Assembly: GCA_048498155.1 (NCBI GenBank)
Contig: JBEHYN010000018.1
Location: forward strand, 1-51,789
Source of the DNA: BOG-938 sp048498155
GTDB taxonomy: Bacteria > Pseudomonadota > Alphaproteobacteria > Caulobacterales > Caulobacteraceae
Length of the DNA stretch: 51,789 bases
Reading direction: 5' to 3'
The translations under genes were made by a program, and so were the position numbers. Each line of letters opens with the position of its first letter. Within the stretch, counting starts at the first letter, position 1. Below are positions 1 through 8,843 of this stretch, piece by piece. Under the pieces are notes generated by a model that saw nothing but the letters and a program-made list of their open reading frames with translations, was not told where the DNA came from and did no database searches.

Positions 1-28
1 CGCTTTGCCGTACCCTGTTGGCAAAGAG

Positions 29-103
29 GGGCCGGTAGCTCAGCGGTAGAGCATTCGACTTTTAATCGAATGGTCCTGGGTTCGATTCCCAGCCGGCCTA
101 CCA
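29..103 (+). tRNA. tRNA-Lys (anticodon TTT)
   Basis: Cloverleaf fits by eye. The 7-bp acceptor stem GGGCCGG (29-35) pairs with CCGGCCT (93-99). The D stem begins at GCTC (38). The anticodon stem TTCGA/TCGAA encloses loop CTTTTAA, giving anticodon TTT for lysine. The T arm is CTGGG-TTCGATT-CCCAG. Discriminator A100 is followed by an encoded CCA at 101-103. No partner tRNA is visible nearby. Confidence 0.96.
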
Positions 104-231
104 CCCTCTGTACGCCACCGCCAAGCTGACAGGGCGGCGGAATCAATTTAGCTGTAGTCTCCTTAAGCCTCGCCGGACGCGCGTTTACAGGCGCGTCTGC
201 GTGCACACGCAACAGGAACAGGCGCCTCCCA

Positions 232-720
232 ATGACCACACCGCTGAAACTCGCAGTGCACGTCGTGGGCATTCTCGCCGTTTGCGGATGTCTCGGAGAA
301 GCGCGCGCCCAGGTTCCCAAGCCAATGGGTCCGGCGGCCGTTGGCGAACCGGCTGGCCCCGCCCCCGCACCGCCCCCTGTCGCGCCGCCGTCCGACGCCG
401 CTTTGCTGGGCAGCTTGCCGATTCCGCCCATGGCCAAGATTCTCAGCGACCAATCTCTGATCATAGGGTCTGGAGACACCTGGGTCGGTCGGCTCACGCT
501 GAACGTCGGGCGCGATGTGACCGGCGCCTACACCTACTTCCTGCAAAATTTCCAGCAGCAGGGCTGGACCTTGCAAAGCGCGGTGCGCTCCAAGATTAGC
601 CTCCTCGTGTTCACCAAGGGTGGGCGCAGCGCCACCATCGAATTCCAGGACCCAAAAATGCTGGAAGGCTCCAGGGTCACGGTGACCATGGCCCAGTTGG
701 GAACCACAGCCAGCTTCTGA
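232..720 (+). CDS. secreted or periplasmic protein of unknown function
   Basis: 162 residues. The N-terminus (about residues 1-27) looks like a signal peptide ending at a GEARAQ cleavage-like site. A proline/alanine-rich linker follows (about 28-62). A compact C-terminal domain (about 65-162) has alternating beta-like segments, including SGDTWVGRL and SATIEFQDP. It therefore looks like an exported small domain on a flexible tether. I do not recognise a named family. The gene lies 14 bp from the convergent 3' end of secA. The ATG at 232 is chosen because it gives an intact signal peptide. A role at the envelope is inferred only from the signal sequence. Confidence 0.7.
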   Translation: MTTPLKLAVHVVGILAVCGCLGEARAQVPKPMGPAAVGEPAGPAPAPPPVAPPSDAALLGSLPIPPMAKILSDQSLIIGSGDTWVGRLTLNVGRDVTGAYTYFLQNFQQQGWTLQSAVRSKISLLVFTKGGRSATIEFQDPKMLEGSRVTVTMAQLGTTASF

Positions 721-733
721 ACGCCTTGGCGGT

Positions 734-3505
734 CTAAATCAGCGCCCCGTGGCAGTGCTTGAACTTCTTGCCTGAGCCGCAGGGGCACGGCGCGTTGCGG
801 CTGGTGCGCTCCCAGCCGTCGGGCAGGGCGCTGACGGGTAGGGCTTGGCGCTGCTCAGCCGATAGGCCGTCCGGCAATCCGCCTCCGGTCATTTCGTTGC
901 GACCCGTCAGCGGATCCAGGTGCACTTCCGTAAGCTGGCCGAGCGCAGCCGGCGCGGGTTCCGGTTCCTGGAATTGGAACTCCACCGTCATCAGCCACCG
1001 GGTCACGTTCTGGCGCAGGTCCACCAATAGCGTCTCGAACAGGGAGAAGGCTTCGGTCTTGTACTCGTTGAGCGGGTCGCGCTGACCGTAGCCGCGCAGG
1101 CCGATCACATTGCGCAGGTGGTCCAGATGCATCAGGTGCTCACGCCACTGCATGTCGACCATCTGCAGCAGGAAGGTCTTCTCGATCTGGCGCATGTAGT
1201 CATCGCCGAGGATCGCAATCCGCTCGGCGGCGCGGGCGTCGGCCGCGGCGCCGATCCGCTGCACAAACTCCTCATTGGCGATGCCATCTTCCTGCGCCCA
1301 TTCGGCCAGGGGCAACTCCAGCCCCAACAGGGCGCGCACGCGCTCGTCCAGGCCTGCGATATCCCATTGCTCGACATAGGCCTTGGGCGGCAGGTGGCGA
1401 TCGACCAGGTCGATCACGGTGTCGCGACGCATTTCGGTGACAATTTCCGAAAGATCTGTCGCCTCCATGAACTCCTGGCGCTGCTCGAACACGGCCTTGC
1501 GCTGGTCGTTCACAACGTCATCGTACTTGAGCAGGTTCTTGCGGATTTCGTAATTGCGCTGCTCGACCTTGCGCTGGGCCGTGGCGATGGCCGAATTCAG
1601 CCACTTGTGGGTGATCGCCTCGCCCTCAGCCACGCCAAAGGTGCGCATGATCGAGTCCAGCCGCTCGCCGGCGAAGATACGCAGCAGGTCGTCTTCGCAA
1701 GACAGAAAGAACTTCGAATGCCCCGGGTCGCCTTGCCGGCCGGTGCGGCCGCGCAACTGATTGTCGATTCGGCGGCTCTCGTGCCGCTCAGTGCCCAGCA
1801 CGAACAGCCCACCGGCGGCCAGGGCCTTGGCCTTGGCGTCGGCGATCTCCGCCTCCAGCTCCTTCTGGCGGGCGGCGGCCATCTCGGGGGTGACCTCCAC
1901 GCCCAGGCCGCGTTGTTCCTGGCGCCAAGCTAGCACGCGCATGTCCACGTTGCCGCCCAGTTGAATGTCCGTGCCCCGGCCGGCCATGTTCGTGGCGATG
2001 GTCACTGAGCCCGGCACGCCGGCGTCGGCCACGATCACAGCTTCCTGTTCGTGATAGCGGGCGTTGAGCACCTGGTGGGGAATGCCGGTAAGCGTCTTGC
2101 CGTCGATCTCAAGTTTGTGGGCCTTGAGCAGCTCCGACAGTTGCTCGGACTTTTCGATGGACACCGTGCCCACCAGGATCGGTTGACCGCGCCGATAGCA
2201 GTCCTCGATCTGGGTGATGATCGCCTGGTTCTTCTCGGCGGCGGTGCGATAGACCTCGTCGTCGTCGTCGATGCGGCAGATCGGACGGTTGGTCGGAATC
2301 TCGACCACGTCCATCTTATAGATGTCGAGGAATTCCTGGGCCTCGGTGGAGGCCGTGCCGGTCATGCCGGACAGCTTGGAATAGAGGCGGAAGTAGTTCT
2401 GGATCGTAACCGAGGCCAAGGTCTGGTTCTCGGGCTGGATTTCGACGCCCTCCTTGGCCTCGATGGCCTGGTGCAGACCTTCAGACAGCCTTCGACCGGT
2501 CATCATGCGCCCGGTGAACTCGTCGATCAGCATGATCTCGCCGGAGCGAATGATGTAATCCTTGTCGCGCTGGTAAAGGGTGTTGGCCCGCAGCGCCTGA
2601 TTGATGTGGTGCACCACTGAGATGTTAGCCGGGTCGTACAGGCCCGCTGAATCCACGGCCAGGTGTCCGCCCGCCTCGAGGATTTCTTCCACCCGCTCGG
2701 ATCCGACTTCGCTCAGCATCACCTGGCGTTGCTTCTCGTCCAGGTCGTAGTTGTCCGCCCCGTCGGCGATCAGCTGGCGGACTACGCCGTCTATAGTCCG
2801 GTAGAAGTCCGAGCGGTCCTCTGTGGGACCTGAAATGATCAGCGGCGTGCGGGCCTCGTCGATCAGGATGGAGTCCACCTCGTCGACCACCGCGAAGGGG
2901 TGGCCGCGTTGGACCATCTCACGCGCGTCATAGACCAGATTGTCGCGCAGATAGTCGAAGCCGAATTCGTTGTTGGTGCCGTAGGTGATGTCGCTCGCGT
3001 AGGCCTTCTGGCGCTCAGGCTGGGACAGGCCGTTGACGATCACGCCGACGCTCATGCCCAGGAACCGGTAGACTTGTCCCATCCATTCGGCGTCGCGCGT
3101 GGCCAGATAGTCGTTCACGGTGATCAGGTGCACGCCCTTGCCGGCCAGGGCGTTCAGATAGACCGGAGCGGTAGCCACCAAGGTCTTGCCTTCGCCGGTC
3201 CGCATCTCGGCGATGCCGCCCTTATGCAGCACCATGGCGCCAACCAGCTGCACGTCGTAATGGCGTTGGCCCAAGGTGCGCCGGGCGGCCTCGCGCACTG
3301 CGGCAAAGGCTTCGGGCAGCAGGTCATCAAGGGTCTTGCCGGTTGCGAGCTGGGCGCGGAATTCGTCCGTCTTGCCGCGCAGTTCCTCGTCCGACAGCGC
3401 GGCGTAGGCGGGTTCAAGGGCGTTGATGACCGCCACCCTACCCAGCATCGCCTTCACGCTGCGATCGTTGGAAGAACCGAAAATCTTTTTAGCAAGGCCG
3501 AGCAT
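734..3505 (-). CDS. secA: preprotein translocase ATPase SecA
   Basis: 923 residues, normal length for alphaproteobacterial SecA. This is the motor ATPase that pushes unfolded preproteins through SecYEG. Visible features are the N-terminal DEAD-like nucleotide-binding domain with Walker A GEGKT at residues 104-108, the DEVDSILID motif, the preprotein cross-linking region, the second nucleotide-binding fold with GRTGRQGD, and the C-terminal SecB/zinc-binding tail CPCGSGKKFKHCH. The C-terminal metal ligands are intact. Start MLGLAKKIFG is the conserved SecA N-terminus. It is divergent from the parvulin gene at 3705, so about 200 bp between them must hold both promoters. Confidence 0.99.
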   Translation of the reverse strand: MLGLAKKIFGSSNDRSVKAMLGRVAVINALEPAYAALSDEELRGKTDEFRAQLATGKTLDDLLPEAFAAVREAARRTLGQRHYDVQLVGAMVLHKGGIAEMRTGEGKTLVATAPVYLNALAGKGVHLITVNDYLATRDAEWMGQVYRFLGMSVGVIVNGLSQPERQKAYASDITYGTNNEFGFDYLRDNLVYDAREMVQRGHPFAVVDEVDSILIDEARTPLIISGPTEDRSDFYRTIDGVVRQLIADGADNYDLDEKQRQVMLSEVGSERVEEILEAGGHLAVDSAGLYDPANISVVHHINQALRANTLYQRDKDYIIRSGEIMLIDEFTGRMMTGRRLSEGLHQAIEAKEGVEIQPENQTLASVTIQNYFRLYSKLSGMTGTASTEAQEFLDIYKMDVVEIPTNRPICRIDDDDEVYRTAAEKNQAIITQIEDCYRRGQPILVGTVSIEKSEQLSELLKAHKLEIDGKTLTGIPHQVLNARYHEQEAVIVADAGVPGSVTIATNMAGRGTDIQLGGNVDMRVLAWRQEQRGLGVEVTPEMAAARQKELEAEIADAKAKALAAGGLFVLGTERHESRRIDNQLRGRTGRQGDPGHSKFFLSCEDDLLRIFAGERLDSIMRTFGVAEGEAITHKWLNSAIATAQRKVEQRNYEIRKNLLKYDDVVNDQRKAVFEQRQEFMEATDLSEIVTEMRRDTVIDLVDRHLPPKAYVEQWDIAGLDERVRALLGLELPLAEWAQEDGIANEEFVQRIGAAADARAAERIAILGDDYMRQIEKTFLLQMVDMQWREHLMHLDHLRNVIGLRGYGQRDPLNEYKTEAFSLFETLLVDLRQNVTRWLMTVEFQFQEPEPAPAALGQLTEVHLDPLTGRNEMTGGGLPDGLSAEQRQALPVSALPDGWERTSRNAPCPCGSGKKFKHCHGALI

Positions 3506-3704
3506 GTAGGGTCCAAACTCAAGGTGAAGCTAGCGCGCCGCACAGAAGCGGGGCCGCGCGAGAAGGTCAGAAAAACCGCTCGACTTGCGCGCGCGCGAGA
3601 CTTAAGCACCGGCCGGTGGCCTGTCAACGCAATGGCCTTTGCCATCAAGGCTTTGGTGTGTTGGCACAGCGCCTCCTTAGAGCCCATGGCGCAGGGACGA
3701 CATC

Positions 3705-4697
3705 ATGACCATCGCCAAGGCGCCGATCCGGCTTGCGCTTCTGTCCACCGCCCTCGGTCTTTTGAGCCTGGTTCTGGTCGCTTGTAATCGGCCGGTCATC
3801 GCCGAGCGGCCGCCTCAGGCCGGCGATGTCGCTGTGGCTAGGGTCAATGGCCGCATCGTCTGGAAGTCCGACGTGGTGCGTGAGGCGGTGGCTCAGGGCC
3901 TGATCGGCGAGGGTGAGCCGTTGGACGTTTCCTCGGACGTGTTTCACCGCACCTTGGACGAGGTGATCGATCAGAAGCTGCTGGCGGCCGAAGCCATATC
4001 ACGCAAGCTCGACAAGGACCCTGCGGCCCAGAGGCGGCTGGCTTCGGCGCGCGAGCGCATCTTGTCCGACATGTTGGTGGAGTCGGTGGTGGAGAAGGCG
4101 GTCAACGATAACGCCATCCGCACGCTCTATGAGGAACAACTCAAAGCGGCCAAGCAGGACGAGGAATTCCACGGCCGGCAGATCGTTCTGCCCAGCCAGG
4201 GCGATGCGGAGGCGGTCAAGAAGCTGTTGGCGTCCGGCGCCTCGTTCGACGCCGTGGCCCTCGAACGGTCGTCCGACTCCGAGACCAAGTTTAACGGCGG
4301 CGATCTGGGCTATTTCACCCTTGATGTCATGCCGGACCCCTATGGTCAGGCGCTGAAGGCGGCTAAGCCCGGCGACATTGTCGGACCGTTCCAGACCGAA
4401 GCCGGATGGGTTCTGGTCAAGGTCGAGGACCGGCGGGCAGCTCAGCCCATCACCCTGGAATCCGCCCGCCCCCAGATCGTGCGGTTCCTGACCTATGATC
4501 AGGTGCGCGACCTGCTCGAGACCCTGCGCGGCCACAGCCAGGTGCAGACCCTGATCGCCCCGGCCAAGGACGCGGGCAAGGAGCCGGCTTCGGCCCCGTC
4601 CGACTCTGCAGTCGTTTCGGATGCGTCGGCGTCCGATGCGCCGCCGGTCGCTGCCCCGCCAGCGGCGCCTAAAGCCAAGATCAAGGCCAAGTCATGA
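3705..4697 (+). CDS. parvulin-type peptidyl-prolyl isomerase lipoprotein
   Basis: 330 residues. The N-terminus has a hydrophobic segment ending in a lipobox-like LVAC near residues 24-27, so this is probably a lipoprotein facing the periplasm. A SurA/PpiD-like N-terminal chaperone region follows (about 40-150). A rotamase domain (about 155-250) contains HGRQIVLPS, GGDLGYF and GPFQTEAGWVLVKV, typical of the PpiC fold. The tail is Ala/Pro/Lys-rich. It would help fold proteins after Sec export, and its divergent position beside secA agrees with that. The stop overlaps the argJ start (ATGA at 4694), so the two are cotranscribed. Confidence 0.93.
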   Translation: MTIAKAPIRLALLSTALGLLSLVLVACNRPVIAERPPQAGDVAVARVNGRIVWKSDVVREAVAQGLIGEGEPLDVSSDVFHRTLDEVIDQKLLAAEAISRKLDKDPAAQRRLASARERILSDMLVESVVEKAVNDNAIRTLYEEQLKAAKQDEEFHGRQIVLPSQGDAEAVKKLLASGASFDAVALERSSDSETKFNGGDLGYFTLDVMPDPYGQALKAAKPGDIVGPFQTEAGWVLVKVEDRRAAQPITLESARPQIVRFLTYDQVRDLLETLRGHSQVQTLIAPAKDAGKEPASAPSDSAVVSDASASDAPPVAAPPAAPKAKIKAKS

Positions 4698-5968
4698 GTG
4701 CGCCTTCAGTGCCTTCCGCCCCCGGCAAGCCCGGCCTCCAGGTGTCGCCGCTCGCGGTGTCCTTTCCGGCCATCCCGCCCATCGGCGGGATCGAGCTGTC
4801 CTCCCTGGACGCTGGTTTCTACAAGCATGAGCGCGACGACCTCATGCTCGTGCGCTTCCGGCCCGGGACGAGCTGCGCGGGGGTGTTCACCCAACACAAG
4901 GTCGGCTCCGCCCCGGTGGACTGGTGTCGCAAGGCCCTGCATGAGTCCCACGGCGAGGACGTGCGCGCCCTGGTGCTTAACGCCGGCTGCGCCAACGCCT
5001 TCACCGGCAAGGCCGGCGAGAAGACGGTGAACAAGGTCGCCGCCGCAGTGGCCAAGGCTATCGGCTGCAAGCCGCACGGCGTGATGCAGGCCTCCACCGG
5101 CGTGATCGGCGTGCCGTTCGATCCGGCCAAGATCACCGACCAATTACCCGACCTGATCGCCCGGCTGGATCCCGACGGCTGGTCGCGGGCGGGTCGGGCG
5201 ATGATGACCACCGACACCTTCCCCAAGGGCGCTCACGCTATCGCCAAGATCGACGGCGTGATGGTGCACATTGCCGGCCTGGCCAAGGGTTCGGGCATGA
5301 TCGCGCCGGACATGGCCACCATGCTGGCCTTTGTCGCCACCGACGCCGACATCGCGCCAGCGGCCCTGCAGACGCTGATTTCGCGGCTGACGGTCACGAC
5401 CTTCAATGCCGTGACGGTGGACGGCGACACCTCCACCAACGACACCCTTTTGGCCTTCGCCACCGGCGCCTCGGGCGCTCCGCGCATCGAGCGGGCCAGT
5501 GATCCCAGGCTAGCCGACTTCCGCGACAAGCTGGAAGTGGTGCTGTTGAACCTCGCCATGCAATTGGTGCGCGACGGCGAGGGCGCCTCAAAGTTCGTCA
5601 AGATCACCGTGAGCGGCGCCAAGTCCAAGGGTTCGGCTCGCAAGATCGCCCTGACCATCGCCAACTCGCCCCTGGTCAAGACCGCCATCGCCGGTCAGGA
5701 CGCCAACTGGGGCCGCATCGTCATGGCCGCCGGCCGGGCGGGCGAACCGCTGGACCGGGACCGGTTGTCCGTGCAGTTCGGCGATCTATGGGCCGCCAAG
5801 GACGGGGCCGTGGCCAAGGGCTACGACGAGGCGGCGATGTCGACCTATATGAAGAATGACGAGCTGGAGATCGGCGTGGACGTCGGCGTCGGCCACAAGC
5901 AGGCCACCGTGTGGACCTGCGACCTGACCAAGCGCTACATCGAAATCAACGGCGACTATCGGTCGTGA
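4694..5968 (+). CDS. argJ: bifunctional glutamate N-acetyltransferase / ornithine acetyltransferase
   Basis: 424 residues, full length. ArgJ moves the acetyl group from N-acetylornithine to glutamate in the cyclic arginine pathway and can also use acetyl-CoA. The autoproteolysis site is plain: PDMATMLAF, with Thr209 as the expected nucleophile after Ala208. The NAGCANAFTG and DGDTSTNDT motifs of the alpha and beta chains are present, and the C-terminus ends in the usual INGDYRS-like sequence. It is translationally coupled to the parvulin gene by ATGA. The coupling of an arginine enzyme to a secretion chaperone looks like operon convenience rather than function. Confidence 0.98.
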   Translation: MSAPSVPSAPGKPGLQVSPLAVSFPAIPPIGGIELSSLDAGFYKHERDDLMLVRFRPGTSCAGVFTQHKVGSAPVDWCRKALHESHGEDVRALVLNAGCANAFTGKAGEKTVNKVAAAVAKAIGCKPHGVMQASTGVIGVPFDPAKITDQLPDLIARLDPDGWSRAGRAMMTTDTFPKGAHAIAKIDGVMVHIAGLAKGSGMIAPDMATMLAFVATDADIAPAALQTLISRLTVTTFNAVTVDGDTSTNDTLLAFATGASGAPRIERASDPRLADFRDKLEVVLLNLAMQLVRDGEGASKFVKITVSGAKSKGSARKIALTIANSPLVKTAIAGQDANWGRIVMAAGRAGEPLDRDRLSVQFGDLWAAKDGAVAKGYDEAAMSTYMKNDELEIGVDVGVGHKQATVWTCDLTKRYIEINGDYRS

Positions 5969-5978
5969 CGATCAAAAA

Positions 5979-6092
5979 CGTCATCCTCGGCCAACGAGGG
6001 CGAAGCCCGAGGCCGAGCCGAGGACCCAGCAGCTCCAGGCGTTCCGCTTGCTGGGTCCTCGGGCTCGCCTTTCAGGCGCCCCGAGGATGACG
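5979..6092. repeat. long imperfect palindrome (REP-like element)
   Basis: The outer arms CGTCATCCTCGG (5979-5990) and CCGAGGATGACG (6081-6092) are exact reverse complements. Inner arms around GAGCCGAGGACCCAGCA (from 6015) and TGCTGGGTCCTCGGGCTC (6049-6066) pair with one bulge. The whole forms a cruciform or long hairpin of about 114 bp between argJ and mutT. It resembles dispersed palindromes found in many Caulobacterales genomes. The right arm contains the likely mutT start codon. Confidence 0.85.
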
Positions 6093-6494
6093 GAGAAAAG
6101 GATAGTCCTCGTCGCCGCCTGCGCCCTGGTGGATGCCGACGGTCGCGTGCTCATCTGCCAGCGCCCGCAAGGCAAACAACTAGCAGGCCTATGGGAGTTT
6201 CCCGGCGGCAAGGTGGAGGCGGGCGAGACGCCGGAAACGGCCCTCATTCGCGAGCTGAAGGAAGAGCTGGATATCGACGTCAAACAAGCCTGCCTCGCAC
6301 CCTTCGTGTTCGCCTCCCATGCCTATGAGGACTTCCACCTTTTGATGCCGCTCTATCTGTGCCGGCGCTGGGATGGGTTCGTGAAGGCGCTCGAGCACGC
6401 GGCCCTCGCCTGGGTGCGCCCAGACAAGATGGGCGACTATCCCATGCCGCCTGCGGACGCGCCGTTGGTGGCCTATCTGCGGGATTTTATTTAA
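6087..6494 (+). CDS. mutT: NUDIX hydrolase, 8-oxo-dGTP diphosphatase (MutT)
   Basis: 135 residues from ATG 6087. It would sanitise oxidised dGTP in the nucleotide pool. The Nudix box reads GGKVEAGE then ETALIRELKEEL, matching GX5EX7REUXEE. The usual glycine after EEx is replaced by Asp (EELDI). MutT-type substrate features WEFPGGK and the N-terminal VAACALVD strand are present. A longer frame from 6048 would translate part of the palindrome, so ATG 6087 is preferred even though it lies inside the repeat arm. Its last bases overlap the convergent toxin gene (TTAA at 6491-6494). Confidence 0.93.
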   Translation: MTEKRIVLVAACALVDADGRVLICQRPQGKQLAGLWEFPGGKVEAGETPETALIRELKEELDIDVKQACLAPFVFASHAYEDFHLLMPLYLCRRWDGFVKALEHAALAWVRPDKMGDYPMPPADAPLVAYLRDFI

Positions 6495-6766
6495 CGATCT
6501 TCCCGGCTGTGCCACAGCCTGAGAACGTAAATCACGTCGCCTTGCAGTTCGTAACGCATCTCATATTGGCCGACGAGAATACGGCGTACTTCGTTCGGCT
6601 CAAATTCCTGAAGCCGTTCACCCAGTCGGGGTTGCGCGATCAAGCGGGCAGGGGCCGCGACCAGGGCCTGCACGGTGCGCGCTGCGGCGGCTCGGTTCAC
6701 CGGCGCCAGAAAGTCGTGCAGTCGGACCAGATCGGCCTGGGCCTTCTTGGTCCATTTCAGCCTCAT
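6491..6766 (-). CDS. ParE/RelE-family toxin
   Basis: 91 residues, basic and compact. The pattern fits ParE/RelE: N-terminal LKWTKKAQADLVRLHDFL, central QPRLGERL, then VRRILVGQYEMRYEL and the C-terminal VIYVLRLWHSRE strand. ParE toxins usually target DNA gyrase, while RelE members cleave mRNA. Sequence alone favours ParE because of the LWHSRE ending and the partner type. Its start overlaps the antitoxin stop by one base (6766), giving tight translational coupling. It is convergent with mutT and shares the stop bases. Confidence 0.9.
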   Translation of the reverse strand: MRLKWTKKAQADLVRLHDFLAPVNRAAAARTVQALVAAPARLIAQPRLGERLQEFEPNEVRRILVGQYEMRYELQGDVIYVLRLWHSREDR

Positions 6767-7026
6767 CAGAGAGCGGGAGGCAGGGGATGATCGCTGTCGA
6801 GACTTTCCGCCCAGGCGAGCACGCGTTGATGGTCGATGACCCGACTGGCATCAACATCCGCCATGGCCTCCAGGGTCAGGCGCCGGCGGTCTTCTTCCTG
6901 ATCGACCCACGCCAACAACGCCTGTTTGACGATCCAACCACGAGAGCGCTCTAGGCGTGCGGCCATTTGATCGACCTTGTCGGCCAGGGCCAACGGAACG
7001 TGGGCGGTTAGAACCTTTGTGTCCAT
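6766..7026 (-). CDS. ribbon-helix-helix antitoxin (ParD/CopG-like)
   Basis: About 86 residues from ATG at 7024-7026. An AAGGGA ribosome site stands just upstream on the minus strand, so I prefer this to an in-frame ATG nine codons earlier. The N-terminus TKVLTAHVPLALADKVDQMA is a typical ribbon-helix-helix DNA-binding start, followed by a helix with ERSRGWIVKQALLAWV. The acidic C-terminus should wrap the toxin. It is expected to repress its own operon and neutralise the downstream ParE-like toxin. Confidence 0.88.
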   Translation of the reverse strand: MDTKVLTAHVPLALADKVDQMAARLERSRGWIVKQALLAWVDQEEDRRRLTLEAMADVDASRVIDHQRVLAWAESLDSDHPLPPAL

Positions 7027-7088
7027 GAGCGATCCCTTGGTAATCGCTATCAATCATAATGATTAGCAGTGATTTTGAAAGAGGCGAT

Positions 7089-8003
7089 TCACCCGCCGCT
7101 CTTCTCCCCCGCCGAAATTTCCATCGTCCCCAGCGCATCCGCCAGTCGCATCTTGGCCGACCCAGGCCGCAGGGGCTGTTGCTGGTCCGGGTGGGGGGAC
7201 CAGCCGGTCATGATGATCAGGTCGAAGGTGGCGCGCACGCGGCCGTCGGGATCGGAGAACCGCTCGGCGTAGATTTCGCAGGCGCGAGCCAACACGGCGC
7301 GCGATAACGATTTGCGCGAACGCTCGGCCAGGACATTAGTCTCGCCCATGGCCTTAAGGTCGGCGATCAGTTTCAGCGGATGATCGTAACGAACGACCAA
7401 GCGGTCCGTATCGGCAACCGGCAGGGCAAAGCCCGCCCGTTGCAAAAGCCCCGCCGCGTCCAGGGCGTCGGCGAAGGGCGAGACGCGCAGGCCCGCCCCA
7501 TCGCTTAATTCCGCCTCGGCCGCCAGCAGGGATTGGCGCAGTTCGGTCAGGCTGGAGCCGCCGACGATAGCGCCGATGAACAGCCCATCCGGCTTAAGCG
7601 CTTGGCGAATCTGGATCAGGCTCCCGACCAGGTCGTTGGTCCAATGCAGGGCCAAGGTCGAGACGACGAGGTCCACGCTCTCGGCGGCGAAGGGCAGGCG
7701 TTCCTCGTCGACCTGCACGCGCGGGCCATGGCGGCCCATGAGCATGGCGGCGGACAAATCGGTTTCAATCAGCAGGCCAACCCGTTCGCTGGCCGGACTT
7801 TGGGCAAGGGCCTTGGCGAAGGCGCTTTTGCGCGCCCCAAGGTCGACGGCCGTCGGAAAGCTGCGCAGGATCGCTTCCAGCCGCTCGACCACATCGGCGG
7901 CGGCGCGCGCCTTGAGGAAGTCGGCCTGACTGTAACGGCCGGCCGCCCGGTCCAGGCGCAGGCGGTGCAGGGCGCGGTCGAACAGGGGGGGCGGAGAGCT
8001 CAT
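7089..8003 (-). CDS. class I methyltransferase, NDUFAF5-like
   Basis: 304 residues. The Rossmann-like order is VDLG (motif I, near residue 53), ETDLS (motif II), VDLVVSTLALHWTNDL, then LKPDGLFIG. The C-terminal half (RVSPFADALDAAGLLQRAGF and GWSPHPDQQQPLRPGSA) resembles the alphaproteobacterial homologues of mitochondrial complex I factor NDUFAF5. That protein hydroxylates or modifies a complex I subunit, so the label methyltransferase is only by fold. Motif I reads VDLGARKS instead of the normal GxGxG. Its start codon overlaps that of the divergent comF gene by two bases. Confidence 0.85.
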   Translation of the reverse strand: MSSPPPLFDRALHRLRLDRAAGRYSQADFLKARAAADVVERLEAILRSFPTAVDLGARKSAFAKALAQSPASERVGLLIETDLSAAMLMGRHGPRVQVDEERLPFAAESVDLVVSTLALHWTNDLVGSLIQIRQALKPDGLFIGAIVGGSSLTELRQSLLAAEAELSDGAGLRVSPFADALDAAGLLQRAGFALPVADTDRLVVRYDHPLKLIADLKAMGETNVLAERSRKSLSRAVLARACEIYAERFSDPDGRVRATFDLIIMTGWSPHPDQQQPLRPGSAKMRLADALGTMEISAGEKSGG

Positions 8004-8811
8004 GCTTTGGAACGTGACAGGCTGGCCGTCGGCGGCCGTTCAGTCATGGGGCGCCGCGCCCGCCCTGGCAAAGGGTCTGTGGCTGGATAGCCTTCGCACG
8101 GCGCAGGATCTGGTGTTTCCCCATCAGGCCCTGGACGGCAGCGGCCGCGCAGGATCAACCGGCCTGCCCGCCGAAGCCTGGTCGCGCATTCGCTTTTTGG
8201 AGGCGCCGGTGTGCGACGGCTGCGGGACGCCGTTCGACTATGACATGGGGCCGGGCGTGCGCTGCGCGTCCTGCGAGGCCAAGCCCCGCACCTTCGTCCG
8301 CGCGCGGGCGGCGTGTCTTTACGACGAGGCGTCCCGTGATCTGATCCTGCAGTTCAAGCATGCCGACCGAACCGATCTGGCTAATCTGTTCGCGGCCTGG
8401 ATCAGCCGGTCAGCCGCCGAGCTTCTAGCCGAGGCGCAGCTCGTCGCGCCCGTGCCCATGCCGCCTCTGCGCCTGATCCGTCGCCGCTATAACCAGGCCG
8501 CCGAGATCGCCCGCCCGCTGGCCCGGCGATTGGGCTTGGCCTATCGACCCGGCGTCTTGACCCGCCTCGCCGGTGAAAGCCAGGCCGGGCGCTCTGGCGC
8601 GGGGCGCACGCGCAATGTCGCGGGCGCCTTCACCGTGCCCGAACAGGCCAAGCCCCAGATTGCCGGACGCCGCATTCTGCTGATCGACGATGTGATGACC
8701 ACCGGGGCCACCGCGGAGGCCTGCGCCAAGGCGCTGCTCAAGGCTGGGGCCGGCGCCGTCGATGTCGCAGTGGTGGCCAGGGTGCGCGAGGCGGCTCACG
8801 TCTCTATATGA
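8002..8811 (+). CDS. comF: ComF family phosphoribosyltransferase-like protein
   Basis: 269 residues. An N-terminal zinc-ribbon-like part contains CDGCGTPFDYD and CASCE. The phosphoribosyltransferase fold follows, with YDEASRDLILQFKHADRTDL, the RRYNQAAEIARPLARRLG motif, and the PRPP loop ILLIDDVMTTGATAEAC. In naturally competent bacteria ComF homologues act in DNA uptake. In most alphaproteobacteria the role is unproven. Start at 8002 gives a plausible family N-terminus, but a later start is possible. Its stop overlaps a short upstream in-frame start of grxC (ATGA at 8808). It leads a four-gene operon. Confidence 0.9.
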   Translation: MLWNVTGWPSAAVQSWGAAPALAKGLWLDSLRTAQDLVFPHQALDGSGRAGSTGLPAEAWSRIRFLEAPVCDGCGTPFDYDMGPGVRCASCEAKPRTFVRARAACLYDEASRDLILQFKHADRTDLANLFAAWISRSAAELLAEAQLVAPVPMPPLRLIRRRYNQAAEIARPLARRLGLAYRPGVLTRLAGESQAGRSGAGRTRNVAGAFTVPEQAKPQIAGRRILLIDDVMTTGATAEACAKALLKAGAGAVDVAVVARVREAAHVSI

Positions 8812-8843
8812 AGGACGTAAGGTTCTTTCAGAGATTCTGGCTT

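Noticed and set aside
1118..1933. 271-codon plus-strand frame inside secA
   Set aside because: Antisense shadow of SecA with histidine/leucine-rich nonsense composition.
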